DNA from: Streptococcus parasanguinis
Lineage (GTDB): Bacteria; Bacillota; Bacilli; Lactobacillales; Streptococcaceae
Length of the DNA stretch: 64,000 nucleotides
Direction: 5' to 3'
NCBI RefSeq assembly: GCF_901875555.1
Contig: NZ_CABFMD010000036.1
Coordinates: 1 to 64,000, forward strand
This document shows, in pieces, positions 19,729 through 29,011 of the stretch. Position numbers and translations under genes: made by a program. Numbering within the stretch: the stretch's first letter is position 1; every line of letters begins with the position of its first letter. The notes below the pieces were generated by a model. It had not been told where the DNA came from. It was given only the letters and a program-made list of their open reading frames with translations, and ran no database searches.

Positions 19729-20541
19729 CTAGCGGTGATAGTCTGGATCACGGAAGTGGGTCTTATAAAATACCATGGCAAGATAGAGTACAAATAAGAC
19801 ATTTTGGATCATGATCGTCGTAGTAAATACTTGATGGAATAGTAAACTGATGAGGACACTTAGTAAAATAGGGAGCCCCAGGCAATTCAGAATACAGTTG
19901 AAACATTCCTTGAAAGTTTGTAGTGAAAAGAGTCGAGATTTTCGCGTCAAGTAGAGGAAGAAAGAAGCACCTACGATGAGAATCAAATAATTGACGGTCG
20001 ATAAGAAACCAGAGAAGATCACGAGAAAGAGACTGACAGGGAGTCGATTTTCACGGAACCAATCGCTGGAGATAGCTTGAGTGAAGCTTTTTTTATCCCG
20101 AAGGCTTTCTTGATTAATAGCCTGGTATGAGATTGTAGCGAGTTCTTTATTTTCTTTTGAGATGATCAAATGTTTGCGATCAAAATGGAGTGTTAACTCC
20201 TTGCTCTCACTCGTCTTTGCTTCTTGGCCTAAGACAACCTGTCCTTTTGAAGTCTTGTGTACAGGGTTAGTCCCTGTATAGGTGAGCTCTTGGTCTTTGA
20301 TCACAACGTGTTCTTGGATATCTTTCATAACGTCTGTTGATAAAGGATCAAACACATCGCTGACAAAGGTTGTCAAAGGATAGGTTTTGAGTTGAGCATT
20401 TTGCAGCGCCACAGGTAATAGTGTGATAGAGATTAGAAAGAAAGAAGTAAAAATCATTTGGAACCAGCTCAGTTTTTTGCGGTTTGCAAAAGAAGAGCGG
20501 AAATGGAAGATACTTGCGAAATAATTAAAAGGATAGGGCAT
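19729..20541 (-). CDS. malA: Maltodextrin utilisation protein MalA (DUF1189)
   Basis: A 270-residue membrane protein with one helix near residues 27-48 and four helices in the C-terminal half (about 155-260). The middle region (50-150) is soluble and predicted outside. Position between malD and malR and the DUF1189 look match MalA of streptococci. The biochemical role is not established. Confidence 0.8.
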   Translation of the reverse strand: MPYPFNYFASIFHFRSSFANRKKLSWFQMIFTSFFLISITLLPVALQNAQLKTYPLTTFVSDVFDPLSTDVMKDIQEHVVIKDQELTYTGTNPVHKTSKGQVVLGQEAKTSESKELTLHFDRKHLIISKENKELATISYQAINQESLRDKKSFTQAISSDWFRENRLPVSLFLVIFSGFLSTVNYLILIVGASFFLYLTRKSRLFSLQTFKECFNCILNCLGLPILLSVLISLLFHQVFTTTIMIQNVLFVLYLAMVFYKTHFRDPDYHR

Positions 20542-20614
20542 AAGATGACCTTTCTAAACATAAGAGAATCAGAGATGCAAAGAGGAATCTCTTTGATTGA
20601 TTTTATTCTTAACG

Positions 20615-20646
20615 AAGGGTAGTAAAGCATCTACTATACTACCCTT
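20615..20646 (-). other. Hairpin between malD and malA
   Basis: AAGGGTAGTA and TACTACCCTT form a 10-bp stem without a T-tail. It may protect the upstream malXCD mRNA or weaken read-through into malA (inference). Confidence 0.5.
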
Positions 20647-20684
20647 AACTTAAAAATAAAATATGTATGTACCAAAATATTATT

Positions 20685-21527
20685 TTATCCTTTATCCCCA
20701 CCGGCTGTCAAGCCTGAAACAAAGTTCTTTTGTAGGAAGAAGAATAGGATACAGATTGGAACCGCGATCAAAATGGCACCGGCTGCAAAGAAGGCGATCT
20801 TTTGATCTTTTTGGTCACTGATAAAAGTTTGAAGACCAACAGCTACCGTGTAATTGATTTCATCGCGAAGCAAGAATTTAGACAAGATGAAGTCTCCGAA
20901 AGGCCCCATGAAAGCCCAAAGCGCTTGAACTGCAATCATTGGACGAACAAGAGGAAGGACGATTTGCCAGAAGCGACGGAAGTGTCCAGCGCCATCCAAT
21001 TTCTCAGATTCATCTAGGGAAATTGGAACAGTATCGAAGTATCCCTTCATCAACCAGGCATTCATTGGAATACCACCACCAACATAAAGGAAGATCAAGA
21101 ACCAAGGTTGGTTCAAGGCGTTCAGCATCAAAGCCATAACGAAGAAGGCTGTGAGGGCTGCCATGGTTGGGACCATTTGGATGATCAAAAAGAAGACCAA
21201 ACTTTGCTTACGCGCCAAGAAGTTGTAACGACTATAGGCATAACCTGCAAAGGTGACGATGCTGGTTTGCACCACCATGGTAACGATCGCGATGATTAAG
21301 GTATTCATATACCAAGTGCCATAAGGGGTTTCAGAGAAGAGTTTTGAAAAGTTATCTAGACTAAGCTTGCCACTAAAATCAAGTGTAAAGGCACTGACAT
21401 TTCCTAACTTGAAGGCTGATAAGATGGTAATCAAGAGTGGGTAGATAATGATGATTGAAAGAACCACCATGTACAAGTAAGTCAAGAAGTGATTAAGGCG
21501 GCGTTTAAATTGAACTGAATTTTTCAT
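20685..21527 (-). CDS. malD: Maltodextrin ABC transporter permease MalD (MalG type)
   Basis: The start at ATG 21527 is chosen because GAGGAT lies eight bases upstream; longer in-frame starts fall inside malC. The 280-residue product has six membrane helices. The ABC permease EAA loop is visible as [20 protein letters not shown] near residue 180, which contacts the ATPase. The C-terminus GLTAGGDKG is typical of MalG. No ATPase gene lies nearby; a shared MsmK-type ATPase is likely elsewhere (family knowledge). Confidence 0.93.
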   Translation of the reverse strand: MKNSVQFKRRLNHFLTYLYMVVLSIIIIYPLLITILSAFKLGNVSAFTLDFSGKLSLDNFSKLFSETPYGTWYMNTLIIAIVTMVVQTSIVTFAGYAYSRYNFLARKQSLVFFLIIQMVPTMAALTAFFVMALMLNALNQPWFLIFLYVGGGIPMNAWLMKGYFDTVPISLDESEKLDGAGHFRRFWQIVLPLVRPMIAVQALWAFMGPFGDFILSKFLLRDEINYTVAVGLQTFISDQKDQKIAFFAAGAILIAVPICILFFFLQKNFVSGLTAGGDKG

Positions 21528-21528
21528 T

Positions 21529-22824
21529 TTATACATCCTCCATATCAAATGCATGTAGTTTCTTGAAGGCAATCATAGAGATTGAGATCACAATCACAGA
21601 GATAATCAAGGTTACCGCTGCGGCCATTGAATATTGAGGAGAGGTATTGGTTGTCAACTTATAGATCCATGAGATCAAGATATCTGTAGATCCGGCGTTT
21701 CCTCCGACAGAACCAGGTCCCCCATCGTTAAACAAGTAAATGATGGAGAAGTTATTAAAGTTGAAGGTGTACTGACTGATCAAAGTTGGAGCTGCAACAG
21801 CCATAATCATTGGGAAAGTGATGTTGCGGAATTTTTGCCAACCGTTGGCACCATCAATATAAGCAGCTTCGTAAAGATCGTTTGGAATCGATTGAAGAAT
21901 CCCTAAAGTCAAGACGTAGATGTAAGGGAAGCCGAGCCAACCTTGCATCATAATCAAAGCGATTTTTGTCCAGGTAGGATCTGTTTTCCAAGGAATCAAA
22001 ACGCCATCTAAGAATGGGAAGATCTTCGCAAACAATGGGATAACTTGTGCATTGATAGCACCGACACTATCGTTAAACATATTTGAGAAAGTTAGGATAG
22101 TGATGAAGGCCGGAACAGCCCATGGGAGCAAGAAGATAACCCCAAAGATTCGTTTTCCTTTTACGAATGGTTGGTTTGCAACAATAGCAGTCAAGATACC
22201 GAGTACGATTTGAAGAGTAGAAGCTGCGAGTGCCCAAATCAAGGTCCAGCCAAGAACAGAGGTGAAAGCTGAGCGGAACGTACTCAAGGTCCACATATTC
22301 GTGAAGTTTTGGAACCCGATCCAATCAAGCAAGGTTGTTGGAGCGGTATGTTTGAAGTCGTAGTTGGTAAAAGCGATCATCAAAGTTACTAAAACTGGGA
22401 AGATAATCGCAAATGTCATAGCAATGTATGAAGGAATGATCAATAAATATGGGAAGCCATTTTCATAGATGGCTTGAACCATTTCTTTTCCAGTTTTTGG
22501 AACGGCAATGCCATTGTTGATGCGCTTTGCAACGGTTCCTGCATCCTTAATATTTAAGGCATAAAAGAGGAAGTAGACAAGGGTAATGATCAAGTGGAAG
22601 GCCCCACGAATCAAGATAAAGAGGGAATTATCTTGTCCACGGACGGTTCCAAGTGTAACCAATTTCGCTAATTCACCAGCTCCGATTCCTAGGAAATAGG
22701 CGAGAAAGAGAACAGTTACGGCAAGAAAAATATAGCCTTTGGTTTTTTGTTTGTTATAAATTTGCCCAAGACCCGGGATCAAAGAGAGCCACATAGCCTT
22801 TTTAGGGTTTTGTTCTGTAGTCAT
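21529..22824 (-). CDS. malC: Maltodextrin ABC transporter permease MalC (MalF type)
   Basis: A 431-residue permease with about eight membrane helices: two in the N-terminal 90 residues, then the six-helix core. The EAA loop [20 protein letters not shown] is near residue 325. It forms the channel with MalD. AAGGAG lies before ATG. Confidence 0.94.
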   Translation of the reverse strand: MTTEQNPKKAMWLSLIPGLGQIYNKQKTKGYIFLAVTVLFLAYFLGIGAGELAKLVTLGTVRGQDNSLFILIRGAFHLIITLVYFLFYALNIKDAGTVAKRINNGIAVPKTGKEMVQAIYENGFPYLLIIPSYIAMTFAIIFPVLVTLMIAFTNYDFKHTAPTTLLDWIGFQNFTNMWTLSTFRSAFTSVLGWTLIWALAASTLQIVLGILTAIVANQPFVKGKRIFGVIFLLPWAVPAFITILTFSNMFNDSVGAINAQVIPLFAKIFPFLDGVLIPWKTDPTWTKIALIMMQGWLGFPYIYVLTLGILQSIPNDLYEAAYIDGANGWQKFRNITFPMIMAVAAPTLISQYTFNFNNFSIIYLFNDGGPGSVGGNAGSTDILISWIYKLTTNTSPQYSMAAAVTLIISVIVISISMIAFKKLHAFDMEDV

Positions 22825-22900
22825 TCAAATCTCCTTATAATGTCCTTGCTAGAGAGCAAGAAGACAAGTCAGACAGTAAGTTGTGCTTGAAAATTGAACA

Positions 22901-22932
22901 TAAGAGGTTGGGACCTTGTCTCCAACCTCTTA
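22901..22932 (-). other. Hairpin between malX and malC
   Basis: TAAGAGGTTGG (22901-22911) pairs exactly with CCAACCTCTTA (22922-22932). There is no T-run after it on the minus strand, so it looks like a stabilising or partial-termination hairpin that would leave more malX than malCD mRNA. Confidence 0.6.
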
Positions 22933-22951
22933 CTCACACCTAAAAACTGTC

Positions 22952-24208
22952 TTATTTGCTACCGAATTTTTGTTCGATGGTTTCTTTAATCAATTTCACT
23001 GCATCGTCAGCAGCAGCCTTAGCTGATTTTTTACCACTTACAGCGTCGAAAAGCATGGTAGCAGCTGGATCCCAAACCGCACTCATTTCAGAGATATTTG
23101 GCATTGGTTGAGCGTTCTTGAACTGATCAACAACGGCAGTTGTCAATTCATCGTTTTTACCAACAGCATATTTACGAGCTTCTGTGTTGGCTGGAACTTC
23201 ATTTGTCTTGTCAAACAAAGCTTTTTGTTGGTCAGTACTTGTCAAGAAGTCAATGAATTTTTGAGCGCCATCAAGGTTTTTCGCACCTGCAGGGATAACC
23301 CAAGCTTTACCACCACCAAAGGCAGAGTATTGTTTTCCGTTTGGAAGAGTTGGAATCGTTGCGACACCGTAGTTTACTTTAGCTTCTTTCAATGAAGCAG
23401 CTTTCCAAGGACCATCGATGATAGCAGCTGTTTTTCCTTCTTGGAATTGTGTTTGGATGAAGTTAGCAGCACCTTTTGTATCTTGCAAACCTTTTGGCCA
23501 TTTAGCATACCAAGTTTTTGCATATTCGATACCATCGACAGAACCTTGGTTGTTCAATCCAATATCTTTAGGATCTGTACCGTCTTTACCAAACACATAA
23601 CCGCCGTTACCTGAAAGTAAACCGTAAGCGTAGTAGAAGTTTGTCCAGTCAGCTAAGAAGCCAGTTGTTTTACCAGGTTCGCTAGCGAAGTCGTACTTGC
23701 TATCTTTTGCAAGATTTTCAAGATCACCAAATGTTTTTGGAGCTTCGCTTACAAGATCTTTGTTATAGTAGAGAACCAAAGTTTCGATGACAGCAGGTGC
23801 ACCGTAAACTTTACCACCGTTTGTTACAAGAGCTTCAGTTGTTTTATCTGTATGGCTATCTTTGTTTAATGTAACTTCAGCCAATTGACCATCGTTACCA
23901 AGACCACCTACACGGTCGTATGGAGCCATCATTACGTCTGGAGCTTTTTTAGATTGGTTATCAAGAGAAAGGTTATCCAATCCACCAAGAGCATCACCAG
24001 TCTTGATTTTAACTTTTACGCCATTTTCTTTTTCAAAAGCTTTTGCAGCTTCTTCAACATAAGATTTGTAGCCTTTGTCTACATAGACGTTGATTTCTTT
24101 ACTTGCCTCAGAAGAACCTGATGAGCTTTTGCTACAAGCAGCAAGTAAGAAGCCGGCAAAACCAACTGTACCAAGTACAGCAGCACTACGTAAAATTGTA
24201 CGTTTCAT
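22952..24208 (-). CDS. malX: Maltodextrin-binding lipoprotein MalX
   Basis: A 418-residue extracellular solute-binding protein of family 1. The signal peptide ends with the lipobox LAAC (Cys25). The core has typical MalE-like segments: DVMMAPYDRVGGLGNDGQL, YGAPAVIETLVLYYNKDL and WVIPAGAKNLDGAQKFIDFL. It captures maltodextrins for MalCD. The promoter on the minus strand has operator sequence between its -35 and -10. Confidence 0.95.
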   Translation of the reverse strand: MKRTILRSAAVLGTVGFAGFLLAACSKSSSGSSEASKEINVYVDKGYKSYVEEAAKAFEKENGVKVKIKTGDALGGLDNLSLDNQSKKAPDVMMAPYDRVGGLGNDGQLAEVTLNKDSHTDKTTEALVTNGGKVYGAPAVIETLVLYYNKDLVSEAPKTFGDLENLAKDSKYDFASEPGKTTGFLADWTNFYYAYGLLSGNGGYVFGKDGTDPKDIGLNNQGSVDGIEYAKTWYAKWPKGLQDTKGAANFIQTQFQEGKTAAIIDGPWKAASLKEAKVNYGVATIPTLPNGKQYSAFGGGKAWVIPAGAKNLDGAQKFIDFLTSTDQQKALFDKTNEVPANTEARKYAVGKNDELTTAVVDQFKNAQPMPNISEMSAVWDPAATMLFDAVSGKKSAKAAADDAVKLIKETIEQKFGSK

Positions 24209-24247
24209 GATTTATTCCTCCTAAAGAATAAAAAAAGATAATAATTA

Positions 24248-24314
24248 GAAAGCGTTTTAGACAAACGTTTTCCTAAAACGTATTAAGTATATCACAAGGA
24301 GAAAACGTTTGCAA
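24248..24314 (-). promoter_or_regulatory. malX promoter with LacI-type operators
   Basis: On the minus strand TTGCAA (24314-24309), 17 bases, TATACT (24291-24286). The spacer contains GCAAACGTTTTCTC. Two further related sites, AGGAAAACGTTTGT (24274-24261) and AAAACGCTTTC (24258-24248), lie in the leader. MalR binding is inferred from the LacI-type core AAACGTTT. Confidence 0.75.
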
Positions 24315-24439
24315 GTAGTTTTAAACAATTTTTTTAAAAATATTTTAATTCCGAACTTTCTTCTATAAAGTACATTAAATTTGTTGACATTAGCTAAAGG
24401 AAAGAATACACTAAGAGGGTGAGGATATTCTGAAAAAAA

Positions 24440-24517
24440 GTTAAAAAGTTTTTAAGAAACCCCTTGCAGAAAATATGGAAAAAGTTTATAATGACATGGT
24501 ACGCAAACGTTTTCGCA
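24440..24517 (+). promoter_or_regulatory. malQ promoter with CiaR-like box and LacI-type operator
   Basis: TTGCAG (24464-24469), 17 bases, TATAAT (24487-24492). The palindromic CGCAAACGTTTTCGC at 24502-24516 sits at about +3 and fits MalR. Upstream, GTTAAA-N5-TTTAAG (24440-24456) is one mismatch from the published CiaR box; a CiaR-controlled malMP promoter is known in S. pneumoniae. Confidence 0.75.
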
Positions 24518-24657
24518 AAAATTGCGTAAACTGAGTTGCGCCTGTTCGATTTTTAACAAAGAGTAGAGCCGCTTGAGAGCTGGATACGACTCTGCAACGA
24601 TACCCATACCGTGCACCGAATCGCAGGCTTCAAAGAAATAAAAAGAGGTGGTAACCC

Positions 24658-26187
24658 ATGAAAAAACGTCAAAGTGGTGTTTTGATGCACATTTCTTCCC
24701 TTCCTGGACAATACGGGATCGGATCATTCGGTCAATCAGCATATGATTTTGTTGATTTCCTCGTTCGGACCAAGCAACGTTACTGGCAAATCTTGCCGCT
24801 TGGTACAACTAGTTATGGAGATTCTCCATACCAATCTTTCTCAGCTTTTGCTGGGAACACTCATTTTATTGATTTCGATCTTTTGATCGAGCAAGGTTTG
24901 TTGACAGAAGCAGACCTTAAAGGAGTGGACTTTGGTCAAGATCCTACTCAAGTGGATTATGCAAAGGTTTTCGAACAACGTCGTCCGCTACTTGAAAAAG
25001 CTGTTGCGAACTTCTTGAAATCAGGAGATCAAAAAGAATTCCAAGCCTTTTGCGAAGCCAATACTTCTTGGTTGGAGCTATTTGCAGAATACATGGCTAT
25101 CAAAGAACACTTTGATTTGAAAGCATGGACAGAATGGCCAGATGCAGCTATTCGTGCACGTGAACCAAAAGCTTTGGCTCAATACCGTGAAGAATTGGCG
25201 GATCAATTGACTTACCACCGTGTGACTCAATTCTTCTTCTTCCAACAATGGTTGACATTGAAAGCTTATGCCAACGACCACCACATTGAAATTGTGGGAG
25301 ATATGCCAATCTATGTAGCCGAAGATTCAAGCGACATGTGGGCTAATCCTCATCTCTTCAAAACAGATGAAAACGGGAAAGCAACTTGTATTGCAGGATG
25401 CCCGCCAGATGAGTTCTCAGCAACTGGTCAACTTTGGGGAAACCCAATCTACGACTGGGAAGCCATGGACAAAGATGGCTACCAATGGTGGATTGAACGC
25501 TTGCGTGAAAGCTTCAAGATCTACGACATCGTTCGGATCGACCACTTCCGTGGTTTCGAATCATACTGGGAAATCCCAGCTGGTTCTGAAACTGCAGCAC
25601 CTGGTAAATGGGTCAAAGGTCCTGGCTACAAACTCTTTGCAGCCGTGAAGGAAGAGCTCGGTGATTTGAACATCATCGCTGAGGACCTTGGCTTTATGAC
25701 GGATGAAGTCATTGAGCTTCGCGAACGTACTGGCTTCCCAGGAATGAAGATTCTTCAATTTGCCTTCAATCCTGACGATGAAAGTATCGATAGCCCTCAC
25801 TTGGCACCAAACAACTCTGTGATGTACACTGGAACGCATGATAACAACACAGTTCTTGGATGGTACCGCAATGAAATCGACGATCCAACTCGTGAGTACC
25901 TTGCTCGTTATACCAACCGGAAAGAGTACGAATCTGTACCACATGCTATGCTTCGCACAGTCTTTGCTTCCGTCAGCTTCATGGCGATTGCTACTATGCA
26001 AGACTTGCTTGAGTTAGATGGCTCTGCTCGGATGAACTTCCCATCAACTCTTGGTGGTAACTGGTCATGGCGGATGACAGCGGATCAGTTGACTCCAGCT
26101 GTCGAGCAAGAATTGCTTGATTTCACAACCATCTATCGTCGTGAAAACAAGGATTTGAAAAAAGAAGTTAAGAAAGCAGAAAAATAA
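24658..26187 (+). CDS. malQ: 4-alpha-glucanotransferase (amylomaltase)
   Basis: A 509-residue GH77 enzyme, called MalM in pneumococci, that transfers glucan chains between maltodextrins and frees glucose. Conserved motifs are [15 protein letters not shown] near residue 293 (nucleophile Asp), AEDLG near 341 (acid/base Glu) and [12 protein letters not shown] near 392. GAGGTGG precedes ATG. Its 5' leader is about 160 bases long and unusually structured. It forms an operon with glgP. Confidence 0.96.
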   Translation: MKKRQSGVLMHISSLPGQYGIGSFGQSAYDFVDFLVRTKQRYWQILPLGTTSYGDSPYQSFSAFAGNTHFIDFDLLIEQGLLTEADLKGVDFGQDPTQVDYAKVFEQRRPLLEKAVANFLKSGDQKEFQAFCEANTSWLELFAEYMAIKEHFDLKAWTEWPDAAIRAREPKALAQYREELADQLTYHRVTQFFFFQQWLTLKAYANDHHIEIVGDMPIYVAEDSSDMWANPHLFKTDENGKATCIAGCPPDEFSATGQLWGNPIYDWEAMDKDGYQWWIERLRESFKIYDIVRIDHFRGFESYWEIPAGSETAAPGKWVKGPGYKLFAAVKEELGDLNIIAEDLGFMTDEVIELRERTGFPGMKILQFAFNPDDESIDSPHLAPNNSVMYTGTHDNNTVLGWYRNEIDDPTREYLARYTNRKEYESVPHAMLRTVFASVSFMAIATMQDLLELDGSARMNFPSTLGGNWSWRMTADQLTPAVEQELLDFTTIYRRENKDLKKEVKKAEK

Positions 26188-26263
26188 TCGTTTTGGAAAA
26201 GTTGCTACTTCCAGCAATCTTTCCACTATTAAAAAATTGTTGAAATATAAGGAGACTCTCAAC

Positions 26264-28522
26264 ATGGAATCATTACAAAAATATGTGATTGATCATCATC
26301 AAAAAACAATTGCTGAATGTTCAAATGAAGAACTCTACATTGCCTTGCTAAATTACACGAAACAAGCAAGCGCTCAAAAGAAATTAAATACTGGTAAGAA
26401 AAAAGTTTACTACATCTCAGCTGAGTTCTTGATCGGTAAACTCTTATCTAATAACTTGATCAACTTGGGTCTTTACGACGATGTTAAAAAAGAATTGTCA
26501 GATGCTGGTAAAGACTTGATTCAAGTCGAAGAAGTGGAATTGGAACCATCACTTGGTAATGGTGGTTTAGGACGTTTGGCAGCTTGCTTTATCGACTCTA
26601 TCTCAAGTCTTGGTTTGACAGGGGATGGAGTTGGATTGAACTACCACTTCGGTTTGTTCCAACAAGTCCTAAAAAATAACCAACAAGAAACCATTCCAAA
26701 TGCTTGGTTGACTGATCAAAGCTGGCTCGTTCGTTCAAGCCGTAGCTACCAAGTGCCATTTGCACACTTTACATTGACGTCTACTCTTTACGATATCGAT
26801 GTTCCAGGTTATAAGATTGATACCAAGAACCGCTTGCGTTTGTTTGACTTGGATTCAGTGGATTCTTCTATTATTGAAGATGGCATTAACTTTGACAAAA
26901 CAGATATCGCTCGCAACTTGACCCTCTTCTTGTATCCAGATGATAGTAACCGTCAAGGGGAATTGCTCCGTATCTTCCAACAATACTTCATGGTATCAAA
27001 TGGTGCTCAATTGATCATCGACGAAGCCATCGAAAAAGGAAGCAACTTGCATGACCTTGCTGACTATGCTGTTGTACAAATCAATGATACTCACCCATCA
27101 ATGGTCATCCCTGAATTGATCCGTCTATTAACAGAACGTGGTATTGGAATGGATGAAGCGGTCTCTATCGTTCGTAGCATGACAGCTTATACCAACCACA
27201 CCATTCTTGCGGAAGCCCTTGAAAAATGGCCTCTTGAATTCTTGCAAGAAGTGGTTCCTCACTTGGTTCCAATCATTGAAGAATTGGACCGCCGTGTTCG
27301 TGCTGAATACAAAGATCCAGCTGTTCAAATCATTGATGAGAATGATCGCGTACATATGGCCCACATGGATATCCATTATGGATACAGCGTAAATGGGGTT
27401 GCTGCTCTTCACACTGAGATCTTGAAGAATTCTGAGTTGAAAGCTTTCTATGATATTTACCCTGAAAAATTCAACAACAAAACAAACGGTATCACCTTCC
27501 GTCGTTGGCTCATGCATGCTAACCCAACCTTGTCACATTACTTGGATGATATCCTCGGACGTGATTGGCACCATGACGCATCTAAATTGGAAGACCTTCT
27601 TTCTTATGAAGATAAAGATGCAGTCAAAGCAAAATTGGAAAACATCAAGTCTCACAACAAACGGAAATTGGCTCGTTTCTTGAAAGACCATCAAGGTGTG
27701 GAAATCAATCCTAACTCTATCTTTGATACCCAAATCAAACGTCTTCACGAATACAAACGTCAACAAATGAACGCTTTGTATGTGATCCACAAATACTTAG
27801 ATATCAAAGCTGGGAACATTCCTGCTCGTCCAATCACTGTTCTCTTTGGTGGTAAAGCAGCCCCTGCCTACACCATTGCGCAAGACATCATCCACTTGAT
27901 CCTTTGCTTGTCAGAAGTGATTGCAAATGACCCAGAAGTGGCTCCATACTTGCAAGTTGTTATGGTTGAAAACTACAACGTGACTGCTGCAAGCTACTTG
28001 ATCCCAGCTAGCGATATTTCTGAGCAAATCTCACTTGCTTCGAAGGAAGCTTCAGGTACTGGTAACATGAAATTCATGCTGAACGGAGCCTTGACACTTG
28101 GTACCATGGATGGAGCTAACGTGGAAATCGCTGAGTTGGTTGGTGAAGACAATATCTACATCTTCGGAGAAGATTCAGAAACGGTTATCGATCTATATGC
28201 CAAATCAGCATATAAATCAGCAGACTTCTATGAACGTGAAGCCATCAAACCATTGGTAGACTTCATCGTCAGCGATGCCGCTCTTGCAGTTGGGAACGAA
28301 GAACGTTTGACTCGACTTCACAATGAATTGATCAACAAAGACTGGTTCATGACTCTTCTTGATTTGGAAGACTATATTGTAACCAAAGAACGCATGTTAG
28401 CTGATTACGAAGACCGTGATGCATGGTTGGATCAAGTTATCGTAAACATTGCTAAAGCAGGATTCTTCTCATCTGACCGTACGATCGCTCAGTACAACGA
28501 AGATATCTGGCACTTAAACTAA
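26264..28522 (+). CDS. glgP: Glycogen/maltodextrin phosphorylase
   Basis: The start at ATG 26264 follows AAGGAG; a TTG 27 bases upstream has no site. The 752-residue GT35 enzyme (MalP) releases glucose-1-phosphate from maltodextrins. Motifs include [17 protein letters not shown] near residue 87 and the pyridoxal-phosphate lysine segment [15 protein letters not shown] near 604. It completes the intracellular maltodextrin route with MalQ and PulA. Confidence 0.96.
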   Translation: MESLQKYVIDHHQKTIAECSNEELYIALLNYTKQASAQKKLNTGKKKVYYISAEFLIGKLLSNNLINLGLYDDVKKELSDAGKDLIQVEEVELEPSLGNGGLGRLAACFIDSISSLGLTGDGVGLNYHFGLFQQVLKNNQQETIPNAWLTDQSWLVRSSRSYQVPFAHFTLTSTLYDIDVPGYKIDTKNRLRLFDLDSVDSSIIEDGINFDKTDIARNLTLFLYPDDSNRQGELLRIFQQYFMVSNGAQLIIDEAIEKGSNLHDLADYAVVQINDTHPSMVIPELIRLLTERGIGMDEAVSIVRSMTAYTNHTILAEALEKWPLEFLQEVVPHLVPIIEELDRRVRAEYKDPAVQIIDENDRVHMAHMDIHYGYSVNGVAALHTEILKNSELKAFYDIYPEKFNNKTNGITFRRWLMHANPTLSHYLDDILGRDWHHDASKLEDLLSYEDKDAVKAKLENIKSHNKRKLARFLKDHQGVEINPNSIFDTQIKRLHEYKRQQMNALYVIHKYLDIKAGNIPARPITVLFGGKAAPAYTIAQDIIHLILCLSEVIANDPEVAPYLQVVMVENYNVTAASYLIPASDISEQISLASKEASGTGNMKFMLNGALTLGTMDGANVEIAELVGEDNIYIFGEDSETVIDLYAKSAYKSADFYEREAIKPLVDFIVSDAALAVGNEERLTRLHNELINKDWFMTLLDLEDYIVTKERMLADYEDRDAWLDQVIVNIAKAGFFSSDRTIAQYNEDIWHLN

Positions 28523-28534
28523 TCATTAGTTGTT

Positions 28535-28566
28535 AGACCAAGGTTCTTAGGACCCTGGTCTTTTTC
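28535..28566 (+). terminator. Intrinsic terminator after glgP
   Basis: AGACCAAGG and CCTGGTCT form a hairpin with one bulge, followed by TTTTTC. Confidence 0.8.
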
Positions 28567-28708
28567 ATTTCTTCTTATTAGAAACAGAAAAAGGAGAGAA
28601 TTTAGGGAATGGGTACTTCTGTAAAAAGTATTGTTTTTTTGAATTTTTGCAACCCCTAAAGGGAAAATATTACATAATTATTTGTTTTAATCTTCAAATC
28701 TAATCTAT

Positions 28709-28805
28709 TGGTATAAAAAAATATTTCCCCTTAAAAAGCCTTCTGGTGAAATTTATAAAAAATATAAGTAGCTTGAAAATCCTTGAAAATTAAGGATTTT
28801 TTCAA
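28709..28805 (+). ncRNA. Candidate small RNA between glgP and surface protein gene
   Basis: In the AT-rich 28567-29011 gap, TTGGTATAAA (28709-28717) looks like an extended -10. About 60-85 bases downstream AAATCCTT and AAGGATTTTTT form a terminator (28779-28805). No reading frame with a ribosome site lies between. A transcript of about 80 bases is inferred; nothing else is seen in the gap except the next promoter. Confidence 0.35.
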
Positions 28806-28927
28806 AGATTTTTACATATATTTTCAATTAAAAGATGGGGAAGATCTGGAAGGTTTGGAGTTTCAAGTTGTTATATATTTAAAGTAAAATAAAAAATTAA
28901 ATCGACAAATATTTGAAAATGTTTGAG

Positions 28928-28938
28928 TATGATACAAT
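28928..28938 (+). promoter_or_regulatory. Extended -10 promoter of the surface protein gene
   Basis: TGATACAAT is an extended -10 about 75 bases before the start codon. No convincing -35 at the right spacing. Confidence 0.5.
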
Positions 28939-29011
28939 AGTGTTAACTGGCAGTAGCAAATTTTTGCCTCTACAGTGAGATTTTTTAAAACAAAAAAGGA
29001 GAGTTTTGAAA

